Origin: Picochlorum sp. 'celeri'
Taxonomy: Eukaryota > Chlorophyta > Trebouxiophyceae
Assembly (NCBI GenBank): GCA_010909725.1
Contig: JAACMV010000020.1
Span: forward strand, 186,001-250,000
Direction: 5' to 3'
DNA: 64,000 nucleotides
Shown here one piece after another: positions 28,819 to 38,619 of this stretch (the first letter of the stretch is position 1; the number at the start of each line of letters is the position of its first letter). The notes under the pieces were generated by a model that saw only the letters and a list, made by a program, of their open reading frames with translations, did not search any database and was not told the origin of the DNA. The position numbers and the translations under genes were made by a program.

Positions 28819-31800
28819 CTAGTCAGAGTCGGCATTATCTGCAGTGAGGTCATCCTGGTCATGTAAGAGACCAGGGATTTGTGCCATCCTCTGCAACTCT
28901 GCCTTCTTGGCCGCAGCCACCTCTTCCGCATACAGATCAGCGTTGTTTTGGTCCATGAACTTGTTCGATTGTACCAAAAAGTCTCTCAAATGCTGTTTGA
29001 AAGAGCTTATTTCCTTCAGATCAAGCATGCCAATCACAGCTGCTTGCACTTGCTGAGGTCGAAGGTTGGGGAATGACGTTGAGAGCATCTCAGAAGTGTG
29101 CGACTGAATGAAAGCAACGTTGGAAGGATATGCAGCTGGACCCAAGCTATCGTCCCATAATGGGGCCTTGATGACATCTGACTGGACGACAGAGAACAAA
29201 TGGTGCAAGATATGGGCTTGCAGTACAAAACCTGGCTTATGGAACGTATCCGTGAGGACTGCAAACACTTCTCTGAGGAGCTGCAAGTAGTAAGCCTTAT
29301 AGAATGCTGTCGCCGCATCGCTATTCTTGAATGTGTTTAGCATTTCATATAATAGGCGCAGGCCTGTGTCTGCTATATTTCTCTCAGTATGCCTGAATGC
29401 CCAAATCACAGAGTCTATGACTAGTTTCAACTGCCCTTCTGACATGTTGAACAATGTTCGTGGGCAGAACTTTGTCACAGCTCTAAGGAGGCCAAAGAAT
29501 TTAAGTCTATGCTCCGGGTAATCTTCCATGTTTTGCGTGATCATACCAAGCGTACACTCAAAGACTGCTTCAAAAATGCGAGGCACCTCTGGCTCCATCT
29601 TTTCGCGCAATCTATTAATCATTGCAGCAAACATCGACAAAACCTCAGCGTCACGCGCATCTGGAACGTTTCGAGCATAGTCGCCCAGGATAGGGTCCAT
29701 CATTGCTGGTACGTGCTGAGACACCACCATATCTAGGTCGGTTGTTTTCTCTACAAATGTTTCGATGAGTTTTAACGTTACCTTCTTCACGCTTCTCATT
29801 GCTTTGACTTCCGAGCTTTTTGCAGCGTGAGGGCCACCAGTAGCAATTGTAGAACTAATCAGTTCTGAATACATTTTGTATACAGAGAGCATGTCCATGA
29901 AGATGCGATTCAGCTGTGTGACAAATGGACCTCCCAAAGAAGAGCATACGGAAACATTTGTTTGCAATATATTCTGAACATTTTTCACTGTTTCTGTCGA
30001 CTTTAGAACTTCGACGTTCTGGCCTGCTTGCTGAATTATTGAAGTCCAGAACGAATTAGGTGGAAGCATGAGTCTATCCAAATACTCCTCCTTTTTCTTC
30101 GAATCTGGCTCAGAGCTAATCATGATACCAACTGCCTCATAAAACATATGAATTTGATGCTTTTCTAAATCCTTGATTGTGTCCGTCAGATTCGTCAGCA
30201 GCTCTGAGACAAACGGTTCCGTTTCGCCAACTTGGAGAACTACAAACTTCTTCTTGCACTTTGTGACGATCTTCAAAAAAGTCTCACACGCCATATCTTG
30301 GACACCAGGATGAGGTTCATGCATAAACTCGAACTGTTTATTCACGACAGTTTTCAGGAACTTCCAGTGGTTCCTTAAGAATCGAGGGTACTGGCCAACA
30401 ACATACATGATATTAGAGGCGATCACAGCCTTGTTATCTTTCCCTCGCGTAATCTCGCATAAATTCAGCAAGTCTCTAATCACCGTCACCAGGAATCGAT
30501 TCTCTTGCTCCTCCACCATACTTCCAGACACTGATCCAATGGCCCAGCAAAGCCTGTTCAATGCTCCCCACCCTTCTGTTCTACCATTTATCTGCATTCT
30601 AAGGGTATCCAACATCTGCTTCTCAGTATCTTCATGATCCAGATGACTCAAATAGACCAATGTCTCATGCATCGTCTTGTATCGCGCCAATACATCAGTG
30701 TCCTTCATCGTTTCTCTCACGACATTTCCATTTTCATCCTCGACAACAATCACCTCCTCTGGCTTGGCCATGCGGGCAATCATGAGTGATCTAAGTTGCG
30801 ATAAAATCCCGCCGAAAAACTGTCTCCGACCAGTTCTGACCTTTTGGGCACCAGCAAATGCATATGCCGCATTTGGCTCAGCAGTCACAGATGAGTAAAT
30901 GTCAGGAACAAAAAAGTTCCAATAATCCAAGCAAATCTTCAAAACTTCGTCATCCTCCACATATGATATATTCACAAGTATTTCCAAACCTTTCAGTAAC
31001 TCCATCTGGCTTTCATTAGAAGCTGTCTCCAAAGCAGGCATGTGGGCTCTGAAAAACGACGTGAAAAACAGTGCCAAATTTTGTACAAATGCCTGATCCT
31101 CATCCGATCCATTCGCATGCGCTTGTGGGATATTAGTTCCCTCAGGAAGCATAAATGCCAACTGTCTCATAAAAACAGAATACATGGTCACAAATTTCCC
31201 GTCGTGCTCCTCTCCCACTTGCAGAGCCCCCACCTCAGTCAAGCACGAAAGAGTCACATTCCGATACGGAGGTGACGCCACGAGCCCCAGCAACATATCT
31301 ACCATATTCGACTCTAAAATATATCCCAAAGGAACCCAAGAAAGGAAGGCATTCAACGTCGACAAGGTCGCCATTATCAAACTCTGCCGCTGACTTGCAT
31401 TCAACACCATGAGACACAATTCATGTACAGCCGCAAACTGTTCATTGAATGATCCCTTCATTTCCTTTGTCTTCGCCACAGTCATACTATTCTTCGAGAA
31501 ATCAAATACCTCCTCACTCAATAATCTCAAAATATGCATGGAGTTCTCGCACAATGTCTCATTTGTCTTTGAAGCCCCAACAATATCTGGAATGAAGGAT
31601 GGCCATTTATGCGGCCAATCCTGCTTCAAAATATCCACAAGTACCAGATTCAATTTATGTAAGAATATTTTCTCCTTCCTAAACGTCGTCTCATCCGTCG
31701 CAATCTTAATAATCAGATTACTAACATATGTTTTAATCCCTTCCCTCTGTTCATCTGGCAGAGCTCCCCACCTCGTGGTAATCACACTCTCCAGAATCTA

Positions 31801-32248
31801 CACGCATTAATTCCGTCATCATCCCAATCATGAGGTGAAACACATCAACCAATCACACGCACCTGCAACCCATAGAACTTGGTCTGCTGATTCTTTGTCT
31901 GCTCTAGAATGGCATCCACCCTCGTCCAAGCATCAGGGTGTTCTTGCAATTGCTTTAAAACAGCTTCAGCTTGCATTCTCTGTAAAAGATACATATAATT
32001 CATCAATATCCCACGTGTCTCACTCTAAAAGGGTTGTCCAGGTAGTGATTGACGATCTTCGAGCCAATCAACAGCAACAATGCATGAATACCAGTCCTTC
32101 GGAATCATACCTGTTCATTTGACACTGCTGTATAGAAAGAATCAACTGTGCGATCCAAGAGTTCCACATTCGCAGGTCCTCCGCTGGAAACGTTGAGAAT
32201 GTTATTGACAACGGACGCAACAGCGTCTCCTCCTCCATTTTCCCCCAT
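28819..32248 (-). CDS. XPO1: Exportin-1 (CRM1/XPO1), 3 exons
   Basis: Exons 32111-32248, 31863-31979 and 28819-31797 give 1077 residues, the normal length for CRM1. The N-terminus has the importin-beta-type helices (TKFYGLQILESVITTRWGAL). The CRIME region and the central block DLLNLCEITRGKDNKAVIAS, then YVVGQYPRFLRNHWKFLKTV, are strongly conserved. It carries leucine-rich-NES cargoes out of the nucleus with RanGTP. The Cys in DLLNLC (codon 30457-30459) is the residue that leptomycin B modifies in sensitive species. The C-terminus is acidic. Confidence 0.97.
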
Positions 32249-32551
32249 GACTACAATATCATATAGATTGCAGAGGACAGATTGTTGTTGGTATTACATC
32301 ATATCCCCGGGCGAACCTCTGCGTCAGTTTGTCCACAACCGGTTCCATTCTAAATCGGACTGTAAGGATTTAGAAATATTCTCATGTCGCTTCTGCCACA
32401 GACGAGGTATGTGATCGGACACTCAAATTAATTCATCGTAGGCATACTATGGTACATGCTGTAGGTGATTGTTTGGAGGAACAAAGAGCCTGACGGGGAG
32501 TCCTTTCAACGGACAGAGCGCATTGGTACCTGACGAGAGAGTAGCACCACC
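32249..32551. other. Divergent intergenic region
   Basis: 303 bases between XPO1 and LCB1. One short frame (32148-32414, plus) overlaps XPO1 exon 1 in antisense and has no family features. Nothing else is seen. Confidence 0.4.
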
Positions 32552-34192
32552 ATGGAGTCTCACTCTGCAAGAATATTTATAATTTTCTGCTGTTTAGGAA
32601 TTGGAGCCGCCTATCTCGTGCATCTGGGTGGGATGGACGTCACGTCACTCGACATTGATAGCAGCAAGCTGCGTCGTGTGGTTGGGAATCTGTTCATGGA
32701 ACTCTATGAAGACCCTCTGGGTGCTGTGCGGCGTGGATGGGATACGATAAAGCCTGGGGGTGCTTGGCATCCGTCTGGATTTATAGAACACAAGGGCCAT
32801 TTGGTGTTGGAAGGATTGATGATGATTATTATTGCTCGGTTCATGTTACAAGGGTCTTCCAAGCCGAGGAAAGCGAGAATGGTTGGTGAAGGGCTTACAG
32901 AAGATGAGATTAATGAGCTGTGTCGAGAGTGGGAACCAGAGCCTTTGTATGGGGAGGTGACGGAGTTTCAAAAGACATGGATGGAGAATACCCCCACCAT
33001 ATCGTCTCATGCTGGGCGCACCATGACGGTGAATGGGGTCGATGGGGTGCTTGATTTCTGTACTACCAATTTCTTGGGACTGGCGGACGAAAAACGCGTC
33101 GAGGATGCTGGTCAAGCTACCATGGACAAGTATGGCGTTGGTTCATGCGGTCCCAGAGGATTCTATGGGACAATAGACGTACATTTAGACTTGGAAAAGC
33201 ATCTCTCTGAGTTTATGAAAACCGAAGAAGCTATTTTGTATTCGTATGATGCTGCGACCGTACCTTCAATTATACCTGCATTTGCAAATGCAAAGGATGT
33301 GGTGGTGATTGATGATGGATGTGCAAATGCTGTGCGTGCAGGATGCACATTGTCCAGAGCGAAAGTATTTACGTTCAAGCATAATGATGTCGGGGATTTA
33401 GAAAAGACGTTGGCGAAGATTGTTGCAGAGGAGAAGAGGTTGAAAAAACCTTTGAACAGGAGGTTTGTAGTTGTCGAAGGATTGTATCACAACACTGGCG
33501 ATATCGCTCCTCTCCGCGATATCGTGCGCGTGAAAAATAAATATAAATTCCGACTGATTGTTGACGAATCATTGTCTCTCGGTGTTCTGGGAGCTACAGG
33601 GAGAGGCGCTGCAGAGCACTGTGGTGTGGATCCGGAAGACGTTGATATTATTGCAGCATCTTTGGGCAATGCGGTGGCATCTATTGGAGGATTCTGTGCG
33701 GGATCCCGTGAAATGGTAGATCATCAAAGGTTGAGCGGTCTTGGATACTGCTTTTCTGCATCTCTTCCTCCCTATTTAGCATCAACAACAATGGCTGCTC
33801 TGGACATTATTGAACAAGACCAAGGGGTACGAGCAACATCGTTGACGAAGAATGCCCGTCTTTTTAGACAGCTACTGAAAAATGAGAAAAAGTTGTTTGA
33901 CACGGTGTCGGATGGTGAACATGGCATCTCTCCCCTGATTCATGTGAGGCTTGCACCTGTGAGTACAGACACCTCCACCTGGGATTCTACTGAACTCCTG
34001 CTGCAGCATATAGTGCAAGCATGTCTCGAAGAAGACAATATTCTATTTACAGTAGCCAAATACTCTAAACTGGATGCATCGCACAGGCCTCCGCCGAGCA
34101 TCAAGGTGACTGTGAGTGCAACACACACGGAACAGGATATACATGCTGCTGTTCAAAGCCTGGTCAAACAGACCAAAAAGCTCTCTATTTAA
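32552..34192 (+). CDS. LCB1: Serine palmitoyltransferase subunit 1 (LCB1)
   Basis: 546 residues, no intron. N-terminal membrane helix (FIIFCCLGIGAAYLVHLG) and a second hydrophobic stretch near residue 90, then the alpha-oxoamine synthase fold: DFCTTNFLGLAD, KYGVGSCGPRGFYGTIDVH, MKTEEAILYSYDAA, FTFKHNDVGDLE, VDESLSLGVLG. The position of the PLP-binding Lys is occupied by SLGNAVASIGGF, so it is the non-catalytic LCB1 subunit, not LCB2. It forms the first enzyme of sphingolipid synthesis in the ER with LCB2, which is not in this window. Confidence 0.95.
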   Translation: MESHSARIFIIFCCLGIGAAYLVHLGGMDVTSLDIDSSKLRRVVGNLFMELYEDPLGAVRRGWDTIKPGGAWHPSGFIEHKGHLVLEGLMMIIIARFMLQGSSKPRKARMVGEGLTEDEINELCREWEPEPLYGEVTEFQKTWMENTPTISSHAGRTMTVNGVDGVLDFCTTNFLGLADEKRVEDAGQATMDKYGVGSCGPRGFYGTIDVHLDLEKHLSEFMKTEEAILYSYDAATVPSIIPAFANAKDVVVIDDGCANAVRAGCTLSRAKVFTFKHNDVGDLEKTLAKIVAEEKRLKKPLNRRFVVVEGLYHNTGDIAPLRDIVRVKNKYKFRLIVDESLSLGVLGATGRGAAEHCGVDPEDVDIIAASLGNAVASIGGFCAGSREMVDHQRLSGLGYCFSASLPPYLASTTMAALDIIEQDQGVRATSLTKNARLFRQLLKNEKKLFDTVSDGEHGISPLIHVRLAPVSTDTSTWDSTELLLQHIVQACLEEDNILFTVAKYSKLDASHRPPPSIKVTVSATHTEQDIHAAVQSLVKQTKKLSI

Positions 34193-34228
34193 TGAATTAC
34201 ATTTAAATATACCACAGATTCATTCACT

Positions 34229-35044
34229 TTACGCTGCAGGAGGACGTAATTTCTCATCCTCTGACAGGTTTGATGCTGGCAACCATGGCTTGCCCTGCAC
34301 AACATCACCATGTGGCTGCTGCTGCTGGTGGTGTTGCTGCTGTGGTGCCATCATACCATACTGCTGGTCGTGTTTCCCTAACCCATTGCTATTATGATCT
34401 ACAAAAGAATGACTTGCTACCTGTGGCTGAGGCACCTGCTGCACCATGTGGTGCTGAACCCCTGGATATTGCTGATACATGACTTGTGCCCTCTCCCTCT
34501 CCAATGTCCCTGTCCTCTCCTCCAGAAACTTGTTCAACTGCCTCAATTGGTTCACTTCTACCCGCAACTGCCTCACAACTCGTATGGCGTCGACAATAAT
34601 AGACAATCTATCAGTCTTATACCCCGTTCCTTCCCCTCCGCACACTTGTGCCAACTCCTCAAAGCACGAGTTCAGTTTTTCCCTCCTCTTCTTCTCTCTA
34701 TCCGCCTTCGCCACTGCAGCCGCAGATCTACTCTTCTTAGATTTTCCATTGACCTCATCCGAATCAGCACTCTTCCTCTTTTCCCCCTCCTGTTTGCCCA
34801 TATCCGGAATCCAGTGCACTTGTTTGGATGGATCACTCGGCCCAGCCTCGTCCATCTGTCCCACCTGAGGGAGAGGCATACCCCCTACGAGACACTGCAA
34901 TGTCTTATCATCCAAATCAATCCATGATAAATTATCCCCATCCAGCAAATTCAAGGTATTCGTATGCTTCTCTCTGCCACCACATTCCTGGCCTTGTTGC
35001 GCCTCCTCCTTCCCAGGTTCGCTCACATTCTCTGACACGGCCAT
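34229..35044 (-). CDS. bHLH transcription factor with ILR3-like C-terminus (subgroup IVc type)
   Basis: 271 residues. An acidic N-terminal half precedes the basic helix-loop-helix: VAKADREKKRREKLNSCFEELAQV, loop, KTDRLSIIVDAIRVVRQLRVEV, continuing into a leucine-zipper-like coiled coil. The tail is Gln/His-rich and ends WLPASNLSEDEKLRPPAA, like the LRPPVA end of plant ILR3/bHLH105-group factors, which control iron-deficiency responses. The E and R residues needed for CANNTG recognition are present. The upstream region has a palindromic G-box, so self-regulation is possible. An iron role here is inference from the C-terminal motif. Confidence 0.8.
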   Translation of the reverse strand: MAVSENVSEPGKEEAQQGQECGGREKHTNTLNLLDGDNLSWIDLDDKTLQCLVGGMPLPQVGQMDEAGPSDPSKQVHWIPDMGKQEGEKRKSADSDEVNGKSKKSRSAAAVAKADREKKRREKLNSCFEELAQVCGGEGTGYKTDRLSIIVDAIRVVRQLRVEVNQLRQLNKFLEERTGTLERERAQVMYQQYPGVQHHMVQQVPQPQVASHSFVDHNSNGLGKHDQQYGMMAPQQQHHQQQQPHGDVVQGKPWLPASNLSEDEKLRPPAA

Positions 35045-35565
35045 TGTATCCTAATTCATAGAATTTATTGCCTGCAGTCTGTGCATTCTCAATGCCCGCC
35101 GAATGATTCTGTGTTACCATGACACGCGCTCGACACGCGCCTTTTTGTTTACGAACGTCCGTAAATAGTACACGTCAACGTTGACGTCGATGTCACGGTC
35201 ACGTGACCGGTGCACCGTTGGGACCAAATCCGTTGGGGTGTGAGGAGCTCAAGGACCTTTTCTCCCTCTGTAGTGAATTATGTTTCCGGATACACACATA
35301 CTATGAAACCTTATATCATGCTGTAGAGTTTGATAGCACTGCGAGGTCAAATGATGCACTGGGCACGAAGAATGAGGCGGAAGAGTAGACATGGACTCAG
35401 AAACGTATGTAGCCCTCAAGAGAGCGAGTCCCACTCGGCGAGTGGACTCAACGTTGGAGTCCTTAAATAAATACAATTAGGATGACCTCGTCACGAGGTA
35501 TGATGGACGCGGTCAATAACCCAAACCCTTTGTTACATTTTATTCATTCCATTCAATCTATCAAT
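35045..35565. other. Intergenic region with palindromic G-box/CRE and an unresolved coding-like stretch
   Basis: 521 bases between the bHLH gene and malate dehydrogenase. Bases 35172-35209 hold two palindromes (annotated). A frame from 35185 to 35388 (plus) has a protein-like composition (about LGCEELKDLFSLCSELCFRI) but no ATG. A 29-codon ATG frame follows at 35392-35481. They may be pieces of one small spliced gene; I cannot join them convincingly. Confidence 0.4.
35172..35209. promoter_or_regulatory. Two palindromes: CRE-like and G-box sites upstream of bHLH gene
   Basis: A 16-base perfect palindrome (35172-35187) centred on CAACGTTG contains two ACGTCA-type half sites. Nine bases on, a 14-base perfect palindrome (35196-35209) is centred on CACGTG, the bHLH/bZIP G-box. 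They lie 128-165 bases upstream of the bHLH start. Binding is inferred from motif only. Confidence 0.55.
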
Positions 35566-36629
35566 ATGGTGAAAGAAGCAAAGAGAATCGTTGTCACTGG
35601 AGCTGCTGGTATGCTTTTTCTGCCCTGATTCATGACGTGACTCTTCCCACAATGAGACGGGATACATTTTTTCCAATTGCAGGTCAAATTGGATATGCAA
35701 TTTGCCCACAGATAGCCCGTGGTGCTGCATTGGGACCAGATCAGCCAGTCATTTTGCATATGCTTGATATTGAACCAGCGAAAACGGCATTGGAGGGGGT
35801 GAAGATGGAATTGATCGATTCTGCATTTCCTCTCCTTACCGATGTGATTGCGACAACTGATCCAGAAGTGGCATTCAAGGATGCTGATTATGCCATATTG
35901 GTGGGAGGATTCCCCAGAAAGGCAGGGATGGAGCGCAAGGACGTCATGTCAAAGAATGTGGCAATCTACAAAGGCCAGGCTTCTGCATTGGAGAGATTGG
36001 CGAAGAAAGATGTCAAGGTGGTTGTCGTGGCGAATCCAGCAAACACAAATGCCCTTATATTGAAGGAGCACGCTCCTTCTATTCCACCAGAGAACATCAC
36101 ATGCATGACGAGGTTGGATCACAACAGGGCCATGGGACAGTTGTCTGTTCGCTCAGGCGTGCATATTTCCAAGGTTAAGAACACGATTATCTGGGGTAAT
36201 CATTCCAGTACGCAGTACCCAGATGTGAATCATGCGACGATCGACGGGGCACCTGCCAGGGATGTGATCAAGGATGATGCATGGTTGGATGGGGAGTTTA
36301 TCACAACAGTGCAGCAGAGAGGTGCTGCTATTATCAAGGCTCGAGGCCTCTCATCCGCATTATCGGCTGGATCCTCGGCATGCGATCATTTGAGGGATTG
36401 GGTGCTGGGAACCCCAGAAGGTACCTGGGTGTCCATGGGTGTGCTGAGTGATGGTAGCTATGGGGCTCCAAAGGATATCATGTACTCATTTCCTTGCACA
36501 TGCAAGGATGGTAAGTGGTCTATTGTACAGGGCTTGACTATCAACGATGCCTCTGCGGAGAAGATGAAAATCACAGGGGATGAGCTTGTGGAAGAAAAGG
36601 CCCTTGCATTTGAATGCTTGCAGGGATGA
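35566..36629 (+). CDS. MDH1: Malate dehydrogenase, cytosolic type, 2 exons
   Basis: Exons 35566-35608 and 35683-36629 give 329 residues; the intron (74 bases) splits the NAD-binding loop [13 protein letters not shown]. Other marks are [15 protein letters not shown] (substrate Arg residues), [23 protein letters not shown] and [16 protein letters not shown] (catalytic His). These are the features of NAD-dependent cytosolic MDH of animals and plants. There is no presequence. It interconverts malate and oxaloacetate. TGTAA follows the stop at 36660. Confidence 0.95.
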
Positions 36630-36810
36630 TTGCATGCTCCTCTATAATATACTACTACTTGTAACCAAGATATTTACAAAAAAATTGGGAATTTTATGTA
36701 CAATAATGGCTACGACGCATCACATGATGTGTGCCCAATTCCCTGAACCACACATGAGAAGCTGGCAGAGACCCACTAAAAGAATTCAAGGGACATCCAG
36801 GACTCCATAA

Positions 36811-37323
36811 TTACCACAAGTCATTTGTTGCCTGGTTGTACACATACGACGCGACAGCTTGAATCTCTTCCTCGGACAAGCTATCCCCGAATGCAGGCAT
36901 GGCACCCTTTCCATTTGTTGCCTGTGTGACAATACTGGCTTCAGACAAGCCTCCATCCAAGTACTGCTCCAAGGCAGGCTTCTGAAGCGTCTTCTCAACC
37001 TGAACAATGTTTTGGCCACCAGTGTGGCATGCAGCACAATTGTTCGAGAAAATCTCCTCGCCAAGCTGCAAGTTTGAAGCCATCACAGGGGAGGCGATGC
37101 ACAGGCCGGCAGCAACAGCTCCCACTGTCATGGACACCAACTTGTTATGGACTGCCTTGTCCGGTCTAGCAGCCACCTGCGTGCATAATAACCATACAAT
37201 AGATTACCTATGAAAGCATGTATTTGATTCACAGATACATCACGACATTCCTACCTTGTGAGGCGCTTGGACCTTGCAACCGGCAACGACAGTAGATACC
37301 TTCTGTGCAGATACGAATACCAT
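36811..37323 (-). CDS. petJ: Plastid cytochrome c6 precursor, 2 exons
   Basis: Exons 37255-37323 and 36811-37176 (78-base intron), 144 residues. The mature protein has the haem site CAACH, the G.NIV region, the axial Met in GKGAMPAFG, and a C-terminal VASYVYNQA. It carries electrons from cytochrome b6f to photosystem I in the thylakoid lumen. The N-terminus is bipartite: MVFVSAQKVST.. with Phe at position 3, as in red-algal and glaucophyte transit peptides, then a hydrophobic lumen signal ending SPVMAS. There is no ER signal peptide, so a primary plastid is implied. Confidence 0.95.
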
Positions 37324-37811
37324 GGTGTTATACTATTGTCCTGTTGTGAATTCAAATTGATCCGATAGTACAAAAATGGCTGAATATTTGTTCTTCTGAA
37401 TCCTGGATTGTGTGTGGATCAAATCTTACGCGGAACATGATGAGATTCGGACCACCCGTGGAAAGTGTACACGTGTACAGTTCATGTCGTACCAATCTCT
37501 TTGTTGCCAAGTCCTCAGGTCACATTCATGCACTCGTGTGGCAGAGTACAAGCATCCTGTCCCGTCTGAATCACCCTTTGGTCTTGTATAACAAAAAAGA
37601 GCATTAAGAAGATAATTCATCTACATCATGCGTGATATACGTGTACATATTCGCCAATGAGAGCGTCAATATTGTGACACATCCTTGCTAAGCAAGGAAT
37701 GCTCAAAGTCGGGTGACAGCTGCGACGCCTTGCAGAGTCATTTCACACCAAAAAAATACTATATAGTTGTAATAAAAAAACAGGAAAAAAATTGAGCAAC
37801 AAGCGATACTC
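37324..37811. other. Intergenic region upstream of cystatin gene
   Basis: About 490 bases. A 65-residue ATG frame (37410-37607) has no family features. The region may contain an unrecognised first exon for the cystatin gene, whose frame lacks an ATG before its membrane segment. A-rich stretch at 37747-37793. Confidence 0.4.
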
Positions 37812-38573
37812 GTGGAGGGGAAGCAGCAGCGACGAAGCGTCGGATCAGTCTTGTCTGGGTTTCCGATACAACTCTGCTCGGCTGACACGCGAGAGTGGGG
37901 CACTTTACTTCCCTATTTCAAATATATATTTGTAGGCATTCTATCTGTACTATTACTTATCACAGCCACGATGGGTTTGCTTCAACGAGGCGACGGTCCA
38001 TTGGCTGGAGGATTCTCCGACGCTCATGTGGATGCATCGACGAATAGTATCGGTGGGGACGAGTCTGGTGTGGTATATAGAGGAATTATCGACGCCGTCG
38101 CCTCGAAAATAGGGCATACGGATGGGGCGTTGAAAATCCTCAAGGCCGAGAGCCAGGTGGTCGCTGGGACCAACTGGAAAGTCATAGTTGGCGATTCGAG
38201 AGGCGAGAATTTCTACGAGGCGCACGTATGGCAGAAACTTCCTGTGTATGGAGGTGGGTTTGAAGTTACTTCGATCAAAGCAGTGGATTCGAGTGGGGCA
38301 TCAGATGTAGAATCCATCCAGGATCCAGGGGTGGATGCTGCTGTCAGCTTTGCCCTGGAAATGCTGTCACAGCAGAGCAATTCGTTGGCTCCATTTCAGT
38401 TGAAGAAACTCGTACGAGCTTCCAAGACTGATGAGAATGGGGGCAAAGTGGTGCACCATTTCATCATGAATGTGGGTCAGGGAAATATGGCAGATCAACG
38501 AGTCAAGGTGGATGTGGAATCCAGCACGTCAACCGGTCATGTGTTGCGCCATGTGGAGTTTATTCCTGAATAG
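37812..38573 (+). CDS. Membrane-anchored protein with two cystatin-like domains (start unresolved)
   Basis: The frame is open from 37776 but has no ATG before the hydrophobic helix (PYFKYIFVGILSVLLLITATMG). The first ATG (37971) falls at the end of that helix, so a short upstream exon probably supplies the start. After the anchor there are two cystatin folds in tandem. The first has the QVVAGTNW inhibitory loop (QxVxG); the second begins at DPGVDAAVSFALEMLSQQSNS and lacks a clear QxVxG. Cystatins block papain-like cysteine proteases. The next gene starts 46 bases after its stop, with TGTAA in between (38598). Confidence 0.7.
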   Translation: MEGKQQRRSVGSVLSGFPIQLCSADTREWGTLLPYFKYIFVGILSVLLLITATMGLLQRGDGPLAGGFSDAHVDASTNSIGGDESGVVYRGIIDAVASKIGHTDGALKILKAESQVVAGTNWKVIVGDSRGENFYEAHVWQKLPVYGGGFEVTSIKAVDSSGASDVESIQDPGVDAAVSFALEMLSQQSNSLAPFQLKKLVRASKTDENGGKVVHHFIMNVGQGNMADQRVKVDVESSTSTGHVLRHVEFIPE

Positions 38574-38619
38574 TAATCTAGCATAGTCTATTCATTTTGT
38601 AAGCATATCAGAGCGCAAT

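Noticed and set aside
37410..37607. 65-codon ATG frame upstream of the cystatin gene
   Set aside because: No family features, no consistent composition, in a likely promoter.
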